DNA from: Cylindrotheca closterium | Taxonomy: Eukaryota > Bacillariophyta > Bacillariophyceae > Bacillariales > Bacillariaceae | NCBI GenBank assembly: GCA_933822405.4 | Contig: CAKOGP040000001.1 | Location: forward strand, 133,083-197,082 | Length of the DNA: 64,000 bases | Direction of reading: 5' to 3' | In this document: positions 10,485 through 19,308 of the stretch, in pieces | How the letters are laid out: every line of letters begins with the position of its first letter | Position numbering within the stretch: the first letter of the stretch is position 1 | The notes under the pieces: generated by a model | Database searches by the model: none | What the model was told of the DNA's origin: nothing | The model's input: the letters and a program-made list of their open reading frames with translations, nothing else | Program-made: the position numbers and the translations under genes

Positions 10485-11438
10485 TTATTCTGAATTCCCC
10501 ATTCGTTCTGCAATGATCCGAGCCCATGCCACATCTCGGGGTGAAAAGCTTTTGGCCATGTTTCCGCCCAACACGAGTACCCTTTGGTTGTTGTCGTCAA
10601 AAGGAATCAATAGGCACAATTGCGAGTTGGATGGCAAGTAGGGAAATTCCGTCTTACCTGGAAGGGCTTGCAGGGTTGGGAGATAGGTCTCTTTGGTATT
10701 TCCGGGTGTGGCGACGCGCTTGAGAATGGGTGTGCTTTCAGGAATGTCGGTTGTGGACGACACAATTCCAGCTCGTGCTACCATTCTCCAATCACCGTCA
10801 GAAGATTGCTGCTTTTCCAAGATAATGGCAGTTTTAGCGGGAGTTGCCACCAGGAGAGAATCTAGGGCCCAAAGCATCGTGGTTTGCTTCTCACCACCAA
10901 GCTTTGCACTATCCGTGTCCAACAGTTCTGCCTCAGGCAAGGCTTGTCCCTCCAAAACAACTGCCTCGGCCAAGGCTGAGGTCACATCCAGCTTTGTAAT
11001 TCCGTTCAACAAGACGGAACCACACGCAAAAGTAGCGAGTAAATCGGTTCTGGTTTGCACCGTCAAATTTTCAGCAGTGTCGAGATCTAAACCAGCGAGT
11101 CGGTTTCCAACCACAAAGAACAGTCCAATCAGACCCAAGGCAATGGAAGTTACATCCGAGGCCACAAAGGACAAGAAGGCATCCAATGGATTCGTAAGGG
11201 TAGCATCACTACCACTGAATCGGATGCTTGCTCCTTCTTTCTTGGACGACTCGGCAAAACAAGCAGTTGTGGAAGAAGTGGATGGAAGGGTTGGATAGAC
11301 GGAGTAAGGAAGATGATCATGAATAAGTGATTGTTGATGATTCTTCAATCCTTGCGATTTCGTTTGAAAGCCATCAATAGGGTATAAAAGAAACATTGTG
11401 GCAAACAGAGGCCAAACATTTATCCGATATTGCGACAT
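10485..11438 (-). CDS. CCB2/CCB4-like cytochrome b6 haem-attachment factor, plastid-targeted
   Basis: Single exon, 317 residues from the ATG at 11436-11438; the open frame upstream runs into the N gap and is not used. The N-terminus (MSQYRINVWPLFATMFLLYPIDGF) reads as a signal peptide ending at a DG-F site with a Ser/Lys/His-rich stretch after it, the bipartite plastid type of diatoms. Two membrane segments follow near residues 95-115 and 130-150, the second within TRTDLLATFACGSVLLNGIT, which recalls the CCB2/CCB4 family. Those proteins form a pair on the thylakoid stromal side needed to attach haem ci covalently to cytochrome b6. The rest is a soluble domain with a GAF-like alternation and an ending RDVAWARIIAERMG. 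CCB4 is favoured over CCB2 on length, but the distinction is weak. Confidence 0.65.
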   Translation of the reverse strand: MSQYRINVWPLFATMFLLYPIDGFQTKSQGLKNHQQSLIHDHLPYSVYPTLPSTSSTTACFAESSKKEGASIRFSGSDATLTNPLDAFLSFVASDVTSIALGLIGLFFVVGNRLAGLDLDTAENLTVQTRTDLLATFACGSVLLNGITKLDVTSALAEAVVLEGQALPEAELLDTDSAKLGGEKQTTMLWALDSLLVATPAKTAIILEKQQSSDGDWRMVARAGIVSSTTDIPESTPILKRVATPGNTKETYLPTLQALPGKTEFPYLPSNSQLCLLIPFDDNNQRVLVLGGNMAKSFSPRDVAWARIIAERMGNSE

Positions 11439-11766
11439 CGTTCGATGGATCTTGATGATGGTTGATGGTTGTGGGTTGTGGCAGAATGAGCTGTCAATAA
11501 ACTTGTTGATGTGCGATATGCCGATAGTATTGCTATTATTCGAACCATAAAGGTCACATGACGTGTCGTCACGTTNNNNNNNNNNTGCGTTATGTTGCGT
11601 TATGCCTGCCAACTAAAACATTCTCCTATCCATCTATCACTAGCTAGCGAAAGCGCACTTATATTACATTGCTTTTGGAGCAGCTATTATATGTTACAAC
11701 CCATGGTAGTGCCAAGATTTATTCAATTCATCGAAAAATGGGCACTTAGGACTACTTCCTTCATCT
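11439..11766. other. Intergenic region containing an assembly gap
   Basis: Promoter side of the CCB-like gene and 3' side of the next minus-strand gene. It contains ten N at 11576-11585, followed at once by the near-direct repeat TGCGTTATGT/TGCGTTATGC. No gene is visible. Confidence 0.5.
11576..11585. other. Assembly gap (10 N)
   Basis: Ten undetermined bases. The true length of the gap is unknown; tandem TGCGTTATG units on its right side make a collapsed short repeat plausible. Confidence 0.95.
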
Positions 11767-12630
11767 TCAGGATTTTGCATCCTCCTCACCATCATCATCA
11801 CTACTACTATCATCCAGAGAATCATCATCTTTTGGTTTTCGAAATAACGAGCTAATTGGAATAAACTCCGGTCGATAGAATCCAACTCCTTTGGGGTCAG
11901 GATTTGTTTGATCATGAGGATCTACTTTGGAAATCCAAATGACTATTCGTTGTGGCAACTTGACAGGACACGGGAATCGGAGTTGAGCAATCGCCGCATC
12001 GGAATTCTTGGTGCCTTTCTTTGTACTACTATCGCCATTCAAAGAGGATGATTCATTCGGAAGTGACGATGACGATGATTCGGGAAAGAGCAAGGTGCGT
12101 TGGTCATAGGCCTGACCACTCTTGGAATTGAGAGGCTGCAATCGATAGGCCATTTGAATCGTGGACCCAAACGCGTAGGATATCTCTTTGGCAAGCTTTT
12201 CTTGAGTTCGTTGTTGTTTCAGTTCGGCTTGTTGCTGTTGACTTTCGGTTTTCGAGATTTTCTTTTTCCGGCCTTTGCGATTATTCCTGCCTTTCTGATT
12301 AGCAATCGCCATGTTGAGAGATTTGGTATTCTTGCTTCCCACTTGGTCTTCGGGTAGTGGCATCAATTCAGGTGACAACTGATTGTGATATTCTTCCAAT
12401 TCGACATCAAACATTCGAGGAATGATAGACTCTTGCAAGAGTTCCAAGAATTCTTCATTGATTTCTTCTTCGTTTGCGAGGTACCAAGGATAGTCCTCTC
12501 GTCGTAAATGCAACAATGTTTCTACTATGTGAGAGCTTCCCACTCGGATGTCGATTTGACTCCGGGGTCGATTGCGATTACGGAATAACCGGACCCTTGG
12601 AATGGTAGAAGAGGTCGAGGGGGAGGACAT
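11767..12630 (-). CDS. Conserved-looking protein of unknown function, basic-acidic
   Basis: Single exon, 287 residues, ATG at 12628-12630. Not recognised. Residues 1-35 are Ser/Arg/Pro-rich; residues 35-90 look folded (HIVETLLHLRREDYPWYL, then an acidic helix with EEEINEEFLELLQESIIPR). The middle is a Lys/Arg/Gln-rich coiled-coil-like stretch with GRNNRKGRKKK, a possible nuclear or nucleolar localisation signal. A second folded patch near residues 215-265 holds FPCPVKLPQRIVIWISKV and GVGFYRPEF. The C-terminus is a run of Asp/Ser/Glu. The gene is head-to-head with the methyltransferase gene 186 bp away. An RNA-binding or ribosome-assembly role would fit the charge pattern but is only a guess. 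Confidence 0.6.
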   Translation of the reverse strand: MSSPSTSSTIPRVRLFRNRNRPRSQIDIRVGSSHIVETLLHLRREDYPWYLANEEEINEEFLELLQESIIPRMFDVELEEYHNQLSPELMPLPEDQVGSKNTKSLNMAIANQKGRNNRKGRKKKISKTESQQQQAELKQQRTQEKLAKEISYAFGSTIQMAYRLQPLNSKSGQAYDQRTLLFPESSSSSLPNESSSLNGDSSTKKGTKNSDAAIAQLRFPCPVKLPQRIVIWISKVDPHDQTNPDPKGVGFYRPEFIPISSLFRKPKDDDSLDDSSSDDDGEEDAKS

Positions 12631-12816
12631 TATGAGGACAGCACAGCCATGTTATTGACTCAAGGGGTGAAGTTTTGCCTCCAGATTGAATTTGATCATC
12701 ATCCAACACAACGGACGACAGAAGGACGGCCCAGACTTTCATTCCACCAATTTTGATTTCAAATCCAACACCCGTCTCTGTGAATTGCGTTTGAGTGTAT
12801 TGACACATTGACCAGC

Positions 12817-13941
12817 ATGGAACCTACCATCCAGGGCACCTCCTCCAGTCTTATTCGTCCGTTTGAATGGTTGACGAATGCGGCATCGTTGAAATTCCTC
12901 ATCACACAAGCTGTGGAGCAACAATACTCGTCCAGTCGTCAGGAAGAAAAGCAAGGGGAGTCCTCGTCCCACGAACAAGCACCAAAGGAACTTTCCGCTT
13001 TGCATGTGGGTGCTGGAAGTTCCGTAGTGGGAGAATATATGGTGGAAGCACTGGGATTCGATTTGGTGGTGAATTTGGACAAGGACGAAGAGACTCTGGA
13101 ACAAATGAAAGATCGATGGTTGCAGCGATGCCGAAACAAGTCCGAGAATAACCCAGAGCTCCCCCCTGTTAGTTCCGAGCGACTAGCCTTTTGCCCAAAT
13201 GACTTTGCTGAAAAACCTTTTCCATATCCAAGCAATCGATTCGATCTCATTCTAGACAAGTCAACCTTGGACTGTACTCTCTGCAGTGACAAGGCAGCGG
13301 CTTGTTTATTGGTCCAGGTCTATCGATGCTTAAAAGTTGGTGGATGTTACCTTTTGATTTCTTTTCATGAATATGATTTTCTAGCACCGCTGTTGGAAAA
13401 TCTACCGGGGGCAAACTGGGACGTCCAGCACTCGACCATGGAACGGCAGGTGGAAGACCTCGGTATTATCAATCAACTGAATGCGGATCACGAAAGCGAC
13501 AGACAGAACAACACAAAGGAGGAGGAGGGAGAACCAGCAACGGAATTAAATCCAAGTGCAAATGAAAAGCCACCGCTGAATGTGTTCATCATCCGAAAAC
13601 TGCCATCGCCGAACAGTAGTGAGGATGAAGATGATGATCCCCACACCCTCGATTGGGACCGAGTCAGTGCCCATGTGCACAAATGCAACGATGCTTGGTT
13701 TCAACAACACCAGCCCCTGCTAACCAGGCAACGGACTCAAGCACTGAAAGAGGCATTTGAGCACCCACTGGTCTTGCAACAAGCCTACTTGGAACTCTTT
13801 ACCGATGCGGAGAGAGAGCACTTGACCTATGAACATTTTTTGGAAGATTGGGCAGCCTATTTGGAACAACGGAAGGGAACGATTCCAAAAAAGCAGATCT
13901 CCTACGACGATGCATTTCTTTTTCTGCAAGAGATGCAATGA
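12817..13941 (+). CDS. Class I SAM-dependent methyltransferase, EEF1A-KMT/METTL13-like
   Basis: Single exon. The frame is open from 12808, but the first ATG is 12817, giving 374 residues. The Rossmann-type SAM site is clear: motif I ALHVGAGSSVVGEYM near residues 60-75, motif II VVNLDKDEET, and a post-motif FDLILDKSTLDCTLC. The DK-S/G-TLD signature is typical of the METTL13 / EEF1A lysine methyltransferase group, which modify translation elongation factor 1A in the cytosol. A Cys/Leu helix and VGGCYLLISFHEYDF follow, then an acidic disordered insert (residues about 225-275) and a helical C-terminal domain. The target is inferred only from the motif; a fish-fin style METTL12-like mitochondrial role is less likely because no transit peptide is seen. 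Confidence 0.75.
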   Translation: MEPTIQGTSSSLIRPFEWLTNAASLKFLITQAVEQQYSSSRQEEKQGESSSHEQAPKELSALHVGAGSSVVGEYMVEALGFDLVVNLDKDEETLEQMKDRWLQRCRNKSENNPELPPVSSERLAFCPNDFAEKPFPYPSNRFDLILDKSTLDCTLCSDKAAACLLVQVYRCLKVGGCYLLISFHEYDFLAPLLENLPGANWDVQHSTMERQVEDLGIINQLNADHESDRQNNTKEEEGEPATELNPSANEKPPLNVFIIRKLPSPNSSEDEDDDPHTLDWDRVSAHVHKCNDAWFQQHQPLLTRQRTQALKEAFEHPLVLQQAYLELFTDAEREHLTYEHFLEDWAAYLEQRKGTIPKKQISYDDAFLFLQEMQ

Positions 13942-14199
13942 TGAAGTCTAGTATAGTTTCTAGCTCAATGTTTCGATTTGTTTTGTAGATGTTGCAAGAA
14001 AGGAACTGTCATGAGAGGATGATTCACTCTCTCTAATATAGTCATCGGTCTGTCAAAATCAGCATCTTATGGAGAAGAACGAACACAGTCGTTCGCTTGG
14101 ACCTTAGAAAAGTGCAAACCGCCAAATCAAGTCAAGTTTTGTACATAATCTGGGTAACCTTTTCTAGATGATTACAAAATTGCTACCAGCTCATCAGTA
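13942..14199. other. Convergent intergenic region
   Basis: 258 bp between the stop codons of two converging genes. Nothing other than 3' untranslated sequence is expected or seen. Confidence 0.5.
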
Positions 14200-17100
14200 T
14201 TATTGTTTGTCAGTGGACTTCGTCCGCCGGCCTGAAGAACTTGATCGCTTCTTTCGCTTGTGCTCCTTTCTATCACTCGAAGATTTCTTGCTGCTCTTTT
14301 CCCTTCTCTCCACGCTCTTTTCCCTTTTCTTGGGCTTTGCTGAAGATTTCGGAATGTTTTCCATATTGAAATGAAGCGGCTCGCCATCAGGTATGTCTGG
14401 GATCTCACCCGTGTCCACTGCAGCTGCAATCTTCCTCAGATCATCGTCGGCTCTCTGAAGACGCAACTCGAAATCGGTCTTCTTGTAAGCATCTTCAATG
14501 GTGTCGTTTCCTGCACCCCAGCTCTTGCGGGCTTCAGCCAGTTCATCCCTTGCATCTTGTAATCTCCCTTGAGCGAAGTAAACCTCGACCTTGACTGTCC
14601 ATGCGGTCACATTGTCTTGCTTCAAGTCGATTGCTTCTGCGCAGTCCTCCAATGCATCCTCGTAATCATGGTTTAATAGACTTGCCTCAGCGCGTTCAGT
14701 CAACATAAGGCTGTACAATGGCGCGTCAATCGGAATTGTATCCGAACTTTCTAATGCCGTGGTGAAGAGATCGACAGCTTCTCTGTAACGACCACGCTTC
14801 ACACGAGCTTGACCCTTGCTAAAGTTGGAGTAAATCTTCTGACAATTTTGTAGCAAAGTAGAAACTTCAGTATTGTCAATATCAACTTCAAGAGATTCCT
14901 TGAGAATTGACATTCCTTGCTCCATTTCACCAGATAGGAACAGGGCATAACCGCGAACCTGCAAACCTTCCAAATGATTTGGATTGAACATGAGTACTTT
15001 GTTCACACGTTCCATAGCCGAATCTGTGATACCCAGATAGGCATCAGCTCTAGCCGCTGCCAGCCATAGACTAACGTTGTCAGTACTATTGACAATAGGA
15101 AGCATAGCTTCTCTGGCCCCTTCGTAGTCTCCATTTTCAATGAGCTCGTTCGCGTTATTGAGTAGATCTCTTTGCTCGGTTGCTGCTTCGAGTTCCTCTT
15201 CGAGTCGTTTCGAACCAGGAATCGCAACGAGAGCGTCTTCCAAGCACTTGAATGCATCGTGGAAACTTCCCAGTGCCATGAGAGCTCTCCACTTTCGAAT
15301 GTATGACTTTTCGTGCTTTCCGTCCAATTCCAGCGACTTATCGCAATCTAGGACGGTCGCAGCGAATTTCTTTTCACGGAAGAACGTGACGGCTCTGTTG
15401 GCATACAGACTCGCGGCCAACTCGCGTGTATCACGGTTATCAGGGTTCTTTGGCAAGTATTCCAATCCTTGGCCATACAATTGGCGAGCACCTGCAACAT
15501 CCCCCTTGTTAAGTTTAGCATTCGCTTGTTTCTTGAGCTTCTCGGCTCGCTCAACGTCTTCGTCCCCACTGAATGGAACTTCCAATGTTGATCCTTCTGC
15601 CACACTTCCCAAGACTGATCTAGCATCCTTTGGAGTGAGCAAAAATCCAGTGGTGTTGTTCCCCATCGAACTTACTGACATATAGTCGATGCCACTTGTG
15701 ACTGACAGCTCCATCCTGGATTCGTGAGCCCCGTCACCATTCTCTACACATTTCGACAATTCCTCTCTCAATCTTGTCGATGCAGGTAGGACCTCGAGAC
15801 CCTTTTCGAGGCAGTCAATTGCATCGTCATACCGTGAAAGCGCGGCGAGAGCTCGAGATTTTCGAATGTAGGACTTCTCAGATTTCGGATCAAGTTCAAT
15901 CGCCTTGTCACAATCCCAAGTACTGGGTCCAAATTCCTTTTCTCGAAAGAATGTGACTGCTCTGTTGGCGTACAGTGCTGCCAAGGTTGATCGCACCTTT
16001 TCATTGGCAGTGTCATCTGGAAGGCAGCCCAGCGCTTCAGTATAAAGCAAACGAGCGCCAGTTATATCGCCTCTATTGAACTTTGCATTAGCGTTCCTCT
16101 TCAATTTGTCAGAAAGCTCCAATTCGTACGAGAAGTCCTCGTCGGCACCACCTTTTTTTATCTTCTGTGCTGCTGTCTTTGATGTGCCAGGTGAGACGAA
16201 ATAGTTGAAGCTTCCGGCCGAACTATCGAGTTCACCTTGTGAAGTGGGGCGGTCGTAATCATTCGAAAAACGCTTCTGCGCAGGCATCGGCTTTGGTTCG
16301 GGAGCACTTGGAGTCATACCATCGAACTCGCTCTTGCGCAACTCTTCGGCAATCTTCTTCGAATTTGGAAGCTTCGTGCTACCGTCTTGCAAAGAGTCAA
16401 ATGCTTCTTGCATTCGTTCAAGTCCAATCAGAGCACGAGCCTTGCGGATGTAGCCCTTTTCAGCAGTAGGATCAAAGTCAATCGCCTTTTCGCAGTCGGA
16501 CAGCGATTCTGAGTACATCTTGTCGCGGAAGAAGGTAACAGCACGATTTGAGTACAGCATTGAAAGCGATGTCTTGACTTCGTGGCTGTATTTGCCACCA
16601 GGAGGTATGCATCCAATTGCATCTGAGTAGAGTTGACGCGCTGATTCGATTTCGCCCTTGTTAAATTTCGCGTTCGCTTGCTTCTTCAACCTGTCCGATC
16701 TTTCAATTGCAGCTGGACTTGGCTCTCCTCCGCCGAGATTTGGCAGATCGTATCCACCAACTGGGGTAGTCATCTTTGTCATTTCAGAAACTGAGAAATC
16801 ATCATTGTTTTTATGGTCCATTTTGGACATTGAGGACCCTGGTGCCATTGCCTTGCGAAGCTCGTCTTGAAGCTTATGAGAGTCAGGAAGCCTCTCAATA
16901 CCAGCATGCAAACAAGCAATGCCCTCATCTCTTTCTTCCATTGCAGAAAGAGTTCGCCACTTTCTTATGTAAGTTTTCTCAGCATTTCTGTCAAGCTCTA
17001 GACTCTTGTTGCAATCTTCCAGACTTTGAGGCAATATCCTCTCTCGAAAGAAGGTTACCGCGCGATTGGAATACAAGGATGCCATCATCATGCGAACGGT

Positions 17101-17829
17101 ATCGTTCGAAACCGGGAGGACTGAAATAAGAGCCAGCCCTTCGCTGTACAACATACGAGCCCCTTCGATATCGCCACGGTTGAACTTGGCATTTGCTTGT
17201 TTCTTAAGCTTATCACATCGCGACATAGCGCGTTCAATGTCAGGTAGGTTGACAGAACCAGCGTCTGCATGCTGAGGCATAGATCGCAAGTGATGTGCTG
17301 CGGTAGGTTCTCCTCGAACTGTGGTTCCAGTTTTTGACATGTCGTCCTCGTAGACGCTGGGTCTCTCCACGGAAGTACCTCTGGCTGGCTGTTGTTTGGG
17401 CGCGGATGGAGCAGGTGAAGGGTCGAGGATACCATTCAGTTGCTTATGATAATCCTTGTAGTCTCCAATCCACTCTTGTTTCGATCCCTTTGGTGTGCCT
17501 TTCACTTGTACATTCATCAGCAGGATGTACGCGAGAGACTGAGAAATTTTCAAACTTTTGGCACGTATTGGGATATTTTCCACAACCATAATTGTGTCGT
17601 TCTCGTCTGCTTCCTTAAGATCCTCTTTGGATACTGGATCTAAGGCTCTGCCATCCTGCGAGATTGTCTTTTGCAAATAATTCTTCAGACAATCGCGGCA
17701 GTACAAGCTATCAGTGGGGGTGATAACCACATCAAGAGAGCACAATCCTTTGCAAATACCACACACAAAGGGGCCGTAGTGCTTTTCATCTGAAACCACA
17801 TAATCCAGGCTGAGACTTGTGAGCACCAT
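14200..17829 (-). CDS. Large RING-like/TPR-repeat protein
   Basis: Single exon, 1209 residues, ATG at 17827-17829. The N-terminus carries paired cysteines, FVCGIC (C23, C26) and YCRDC (C44, C47), inside a fold like the RING/TRAF zinc fingers, so ubiquitin ligase activity or zinc scaffolding is possible. The body holds four near-copies of a three-TPR module, each with a DKLKKQANAKFNRGDI-type first helix, an ASLYxNRAVTFFRE second TPR, and a KSYIRKxRAL third. The RAVTFFRE points lie near DNA positions 17055, 16541, 15956 and 15387, about 515-585 bp apart. A fifth, more divergent TPR set with EQGMSILKESLEVD follows. The tail is Lys/Ser/Arg-rich (basic, about 60 residues). TPR proteins of this kind (DNAJC7, TTC family) bind chaperones; that role here is inferred. 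The long single exon and repeated modules suggest growth by internal duplication. Confidence 0.78.
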   Translation of the reverse strand: MVLTSLSLDYVVSDEKHYGPFVCGICKGLCSLDVVITPTDSLYCRDCLKNYLQKTISQDGRALDPVSKEDLKEADENDTIMVVENIPIRAKSLKISQSLAYILLMNVQVKGTPKGSKQEWIGDYKDYHKQLNGILDPSPAPSAPKQQPARGTSVERPSVYEDDMSKTGTTVRGEPTAAHHLRSMPQHADAGSVNLPDIERAMSRCDKLKKQANAKFNRGDIEGARMLYSEGLALISVLPVSNDTVRMMMASLYSNRAVTFFRERILPQSLEDCNKSLELDRNAEKTYIRKWRTLSAMEERDEGIACLHAGIERLPDSHKLQDELRKAMAPGSSMSKMDHKNNDDFSVSEMTKMTTPVGGYDLPNLGGGEPSPAAIERSDRLKKQANAKFNKGEIESARQLYSDAIGCIPPGGKYSHEVKTSLSMLYSNRAVTFFRDKMYSESLSDCEKAIDFDPTAEKGYIRKARALIGLERMQEAFDSLQDGSTKLPNSKKIAEELRKSEFDGMTPSAPEPKPMPAQKRFSNDYDRPTSQGELDSSAGSFNYFVSPGTSKTAAQKIKKGGADEDFSYELELSDKLKRNANAKFNRGDITGARLLYTEALGCLPDDTANEKVRSTLAALYANRAVTFFREKEFGPSTWDCDKAIELDPKSEKSYIRKSRALAALSRYDDAIDCLEKGLEVLPASTRLREELSKCVENGDGAHESRMELSVTSGIDYMSVSSMGNNTTGFLLTPKDARSVLGSVAEGSTLEVPFSGDEDVERAEKLKKQANAKLNKGDVAGARQLYGQGLEYLPKNPDNRDTRELAASLYANRAVTFFREKKFAATVLDCDKSLELDGKHEKSYIRKWRALMALGSFHDAFKCLEDALVAIPGSKRLEEELEAATEQRDLLNNANELIENGDYEGAREAMLPIVNSTDNVSLWLAAARADAYLGITDSAMERVNKVLMFNPNHLEGLQVRGYALFLSGEMEQGMSILKESLEVDIDNTEVSTLLQNCQKIYSNFSKGQARVKRGRYREAVDLFTTALESSDTIPIDAPLYSLMLTERAEASLLNHDYEDALEDCAEAIDLKQDNVTAWTVKVEVYFAQGRLQDARDELAEARKSWGAGNDTIEDAYKKTDFELRLQRADDDLRKIAAAVDTGEIPDIPDGEPLHFNMENIPKSSAKPKKREKSVERREKSSKKSSSDRKEHKRKKRSSSSGRRTKSTDKQ
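15140..17280 (-). repeat. Internal coding repeat: four TPR modules of the RING-like/TPR gene
   Basis: Four diverged tandem copies of a module of roughly 130 residues plus variable linkers, recognisable at DNA level by the recurring RAVTFFRE-encoding block (near 17055, 16541, 15956 and 15387). Copies differ by many substitutions, so the duplications are not recent. Confidence 0.8.
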
Positions 17830-18373
17830 TTTTAAGGATGCCTCAGCGATTGAAATTATATAGGACCGAGGCTAACTTTTGAATATGTATCTCCTCTTAT
17901 TTCCCTCTCAATAATAAACGTTGTTGGTTTGTGTTTATTATTCTTTCCTTTTTACAAATAGCTCAAGAAGGACATCCCATTGCCGCAATTAGCGGGAAAT
18001 TTCACAGCAAACTACAGCAGTACCGAATTTTTTACCAGTCATGTCGTGCAATACTACAAGAGGAGACTACCGTAGGAATCCTACTATGTCCATTATGTCC
18101 GGACGGTCCGGACGGCTCGGGAGCGAAATTTTGGTTGAGTGACATGGAGAATGCGAGGGAGTGGCAGTAGAATACCTTGGTACCCTACCGGTACCGGTAT
18201 ACGGTACCGGTACCAGGCACCTACCAGTGCTAGCTAGATACCACAGAGAAGTTATAATATTATTTTACCACTTTATTAATTTTTAAAGTATTGACAAGCC
18301 CTCAGTAAGAGAGTCATTATTAAAATTGAAATGGTCACAATGCTATTTTCAGCATCCCTTGGATACAGCACTG
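17830..18373. other. Intergenic region with GGTACCGGTA inverted repeat
   Basis: 544 bp between the TPR gene start and the TBP gene stop. It holds the TPR-gene promoter and a perfect 10-bp inverted repeat, TACCGGTACC (18186-18195) and GGTACCGGTA (18203-18212), separated by 7 nt, inside a longer array of overlapping GGTACC units at 18179-18217. A GGACGGTCCGGACGG element lies near 18101-18115. No coding sequence is supported. Confidence 0.55.
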
Positions 18374-19111
18374 CTACCTCATCACAACATCTCCATCCCG
18401 ATCTCGAGAAGAATCTTGAGGCGTCGGTGTGCCTTGATTTGACGTTGGTGCGCTCCCCTTGGTACTATATTTTGCCTTGAATTGCATCAAAATTGGGTAG
18501 AATTTCGTGTAAGCATTCTTCAGGTCAGTACGCTTTCTGGACCCAGTTAGGACAATTTTACCAGATGAAAAGACAAGGATGACAACTTCAGTACGGTCCA
18601 TTCGGTAGACGAGGCCTGGGAATACTTCTGGCTCATAACTGGTATAATCGGAATGAGCGTAAGATAATTCCTCCAGTTTTATTGGGAATCCAACATTGGC
18701 AGTTCCCATTACATTCTTTATCTTGAAATCCATTGCACCAAACTCCTTTGGTTTAAATCCAATCTTTTCGATCACCAATCGAAATTCCTTACAGGCACTC
18801 TCGGCCTTGGCTATGGAATCCGCTTCGGTAATTATCAGTTTGCCGCTTGCGAACATTACACCGACCGTTTGAAGTTGTGTTAAGCGCATCGTCAACGCCC
18901 CATGCCTTCGAGGGTTGAAATCAGCATACCGACACTTGAAGGCAATCAATTTCAAATCGAGGGGACAGCCAAAGTGAGCGGTGGCAGTCATCTTCTGAAT
19001 TTGAATATTTTGGACTCCTCCAAGACCATCTGGAACTTCGATCGTGGAAGAATCGGGATTGTATTTATTGACCGAGGGTGGTGGAATGGAAGCATCTCCG
19101 ATTGCAGCCAT
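18374..19111 (-). CDS. TATA-binding protein, divergent in the first repeat
   Basis: Single exon, 245 residues. The frame is open from 19141 through a TTG, but the first ATG is 19109-19111. Two TBP repeats are present: repeat 1 from about residue 33 to 115 with FGCPLDLKLIAFKCRYADFN, repeat 2 from about 122 to 215 with MDFKIKNVMGTANVGFPIKL and SYEPEVFPGLVYRM. TBP bends DNA at TATA boxes by inserting two Phe pairs. Repeat 2 keeps both Phe (VFPG and LVFSSGK) and its central Asn. Repeat 1 keeps the second Phe (VMFASGK) but has His70 where the first should be (RRHGAL versus the usual KRFAAV), and His46 where the conserved Asn should be (TATAH versus STVN). It is therefore either a divergent main TBP or a TBP-related factor. 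The C-terminus is Ser/Thr/Asp-rich and disordered. Confidence 0.85.
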   Translation of the reverse strand: MAAIGDASIPPPSVNKYNPDSSTIEVPDGLGGVQNIQIQKMTATAHFGCPLDLKLIAFKCRYADFNPRRHGALTMRLTQLQTVGVMFASGKLIITEADSIAKAESACKEFRLVIEKIGFKPKEFGAMDFKIKNVMGTANVGFPIKLEELSYAHSDYTSYEPEVFPGLVYRMDRTEVVILVFSSGKIVLTGSRKRTDLKNAYTKFYPILMQFKAKYSTKGSAPTSNQGTPTPQDSSRDRDGDVVMR

Positions 19112-19308
19112 TCTGAACGATGAGTATAACAAGCGCAACAAAAAAAATTGTGATCTGAAGAGGGGTTGCTTCGCATTGTGAGTTGCATATTATGGGGTCT
19201 GTGGAACACGTTTCCCCCTATATTCGACGAACGAAAAACATGGCGATGACGAATAACGACTATTAGCATTTTAGATGGAACTTCTCATACTGAACCTCTT
19301 CTAATAGT

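Noticed and set aside
12939..13292. Minus-strand frame opposite the methyltransferase
   Set aside because: Antisense shadow of the SAM-binding region.
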